NCBI GenBank assembly: GCA_044376465.1
Contig: JBILKW010000133.1
Span: 1-6,152 of the forward strand
Source of the DNA: CAJBVG01 sp044376465
GTDB lineage: Bacteria; Bacteroidota; Bacteroidia; Sphingobacteriales; Sphingobacteriaceae
DNA: 6,152 bases
Direction of reading: 5' to 3'
In this document: positions 5,608 through 6,152 of the stretch, one piece after another
Position numbering within the stretch: the first letter of the stretch is position 1
Layout: each line of letters opens with the position of its first letter
The notes under the pieces: model-generated
What the model was told of the DNA's origin: nothing
Database searches by the model: none
What the model saw: only the letters and a program-made list of their open reading frames with translations
Translations under genes and position numbers: made by a program

Positions 5608-6152
5608 ATGAACTACGATGTAATCGTTTTAGGAAGTGGACCAGGTGGTTATGTAACTGCAATTCGCGCTTCTCAATTAGGCCTTAAAACAGCAATTATA
5701 GAAAAAGAAACTCTTGGAGGTGTATGTTTAAATTGGGGATGCATCCCAACAAAAGCATTGATAAAAAGTGCACAAGTTTTTGAATACATACAACACGCAA
5801 AAGATTACGGAATTAACGTAAGCGAAGCGAGTGCAGATTTTGGTGCGGTAATAAAAAGAAGCAGAGATGTAGCAGATGGCATGAGCAAAGGCATACAATT
5901 TTTAATGAAGAAAAATAAAATTGATGTTATTGAAGGCTACGGAAAAATTAAAAAAGGTGGTAAAATAGAAGTCAAAACTGCCGATGGCAGAACTACTGAA
6001 TACACTGCAAAACATACCATATTAGCAACAGGTGCTCGCTCTAGAGAGTTACCTAACTTAAAACAAGACGGTAAAAAAGTAATAGGTTACCGCGAAGCGA
6101 TGACCTTGGATACACAACCAAAATCAATGGTGATTGTAGGTTCTGGAGCAAT
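5608..6152 (+). CDS. lpd: Dihydrolipoyl dehydrogenase, N-terminal part (3' end outside window)
   Basis: This is the E3 flavoprotein that reoxidises dihydrolipoamide with NAD+ in 2-oxoacid dehydrogenase complexes (and in glycine cleavage), in the cytosol. The first 181 residues are present, roughly 40% of the usual 460-470. They show the FAD-binding GSGPGG (9-14) with the acidic Glu32 ending the second strand, the redox-active disulfide GGVCLNWGCIPTK (37-49; Cys40 and Cys45), the ATGA motif (140-143) and the start of the NAD-binding fold, IVGSGA (176-181), at the window edge. The CLNWGCIPTK form fits lipoamide dehydrogenase better than glutathione or mercuric reductase, although the His-Glu active-site pair lies outside the window. 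The ATG at 5608 gives the canonical MNYDVIVLGSGPGGY start; no Shine-Dalgarno sequence is seen. No E1 or E2 gene precedes it, so it may serve several complexes. Confidence 0.93.
   Translation, partial: MNYDVIVLGSGPGGYVTAIRASQLGLKTAIIEKETLGGVCLNWGCIPTKALIKSAQVFEYIQHAKDYGINVSEASADFGAVIKRSRDVADGMSKGIQFLMKKNKIDVIEGYGKIKKGGKIEVKTADGRTTEYTAKHTILATGARSRELPNLKQDGKKVIGYREAMTLDTQPKSMVIVGSGA

Noticed and set aside
1..6152. A novel multi-gene defence, mobile or biosynthetic system
   Set aside because: The genes are housekeeping or known envelope families in separate transcription units; there are no integrase, transposase, nuclease, toxin-like or RNA-gene features.

Overview
This 6.15 kb window is AT-rich chromosomal DNA, almost certainly from a member of the Bacteroidota. 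Three things point there. The PurM is the long (about 390-residue), divergent form typical of that phylum. There is an S46-family dipeptidyl peptidase, a family concentrated in Bacteroidota. TAnnTTTG motifs, the -7 promoter element of this phylum, lie just upstream of three start codons, with a near-match before the fourth, and no clear Shine-Dalgarno sequences are visible. Assignment below phylum is not possible from the sequence alone; a Chitinophagales- or Sphingobacteriales-like lineage is a guess.

Layout, left to right. (1) Positions 1-320 are the 3' end of a plus-strand gene coding for a Thr/Pro/Ala-rich repetitive tail. A hairpin at 347-375 follows it. (2) purM at 382-1560 (plus) encodes AIR synthetase of purine biosynthesis. 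(3) Positions 1561-1658 are a short convergent gap with an inverted heptamer repeat that forms an intrinsic terminator for the minus-strand gene. (4) Positions 1659-3821 (minus) encode an exported S46 serine dipeptidyl peptidase of DPP7 type, with the catalytic residues present. (5) Positions 3822-3957 are a divergent promoter region containing a 13-bp palindrome. (6) Positions 3958-5547 (plus) encode an exported DUF4140/DUF4139 (MuiA-like) protein whose middle region is compact and plug-motif-like. (7) Positions 5608-6152 (plus) are the 5' part of a dihydrolipoyl dehydrogenase gene, cut by the window edge.

The genes do not form an obvious pathway. Purine synthesis, periplasmic peptide degradation, an uncharacterised envelope protein and a 2-oxoacid dehydrogenase subunit sit side by side, mostly as separate transcription units with their own promoter-like motifs and terminators. 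I see no defence system, mobile element, RNA gene or CRISPR array, and nothing that amounts to a new multi-gene system. The points worth a second look are small: the recently duplicated low-complexity tail, a terminator-like hairpin that also contains the putative purM -7 element, the slip-register heptamer terminator, a palindrome between the divergent genes, the plug-like stretch in the DUF4139 protein, and a terminator fused to that gene's stop codon.
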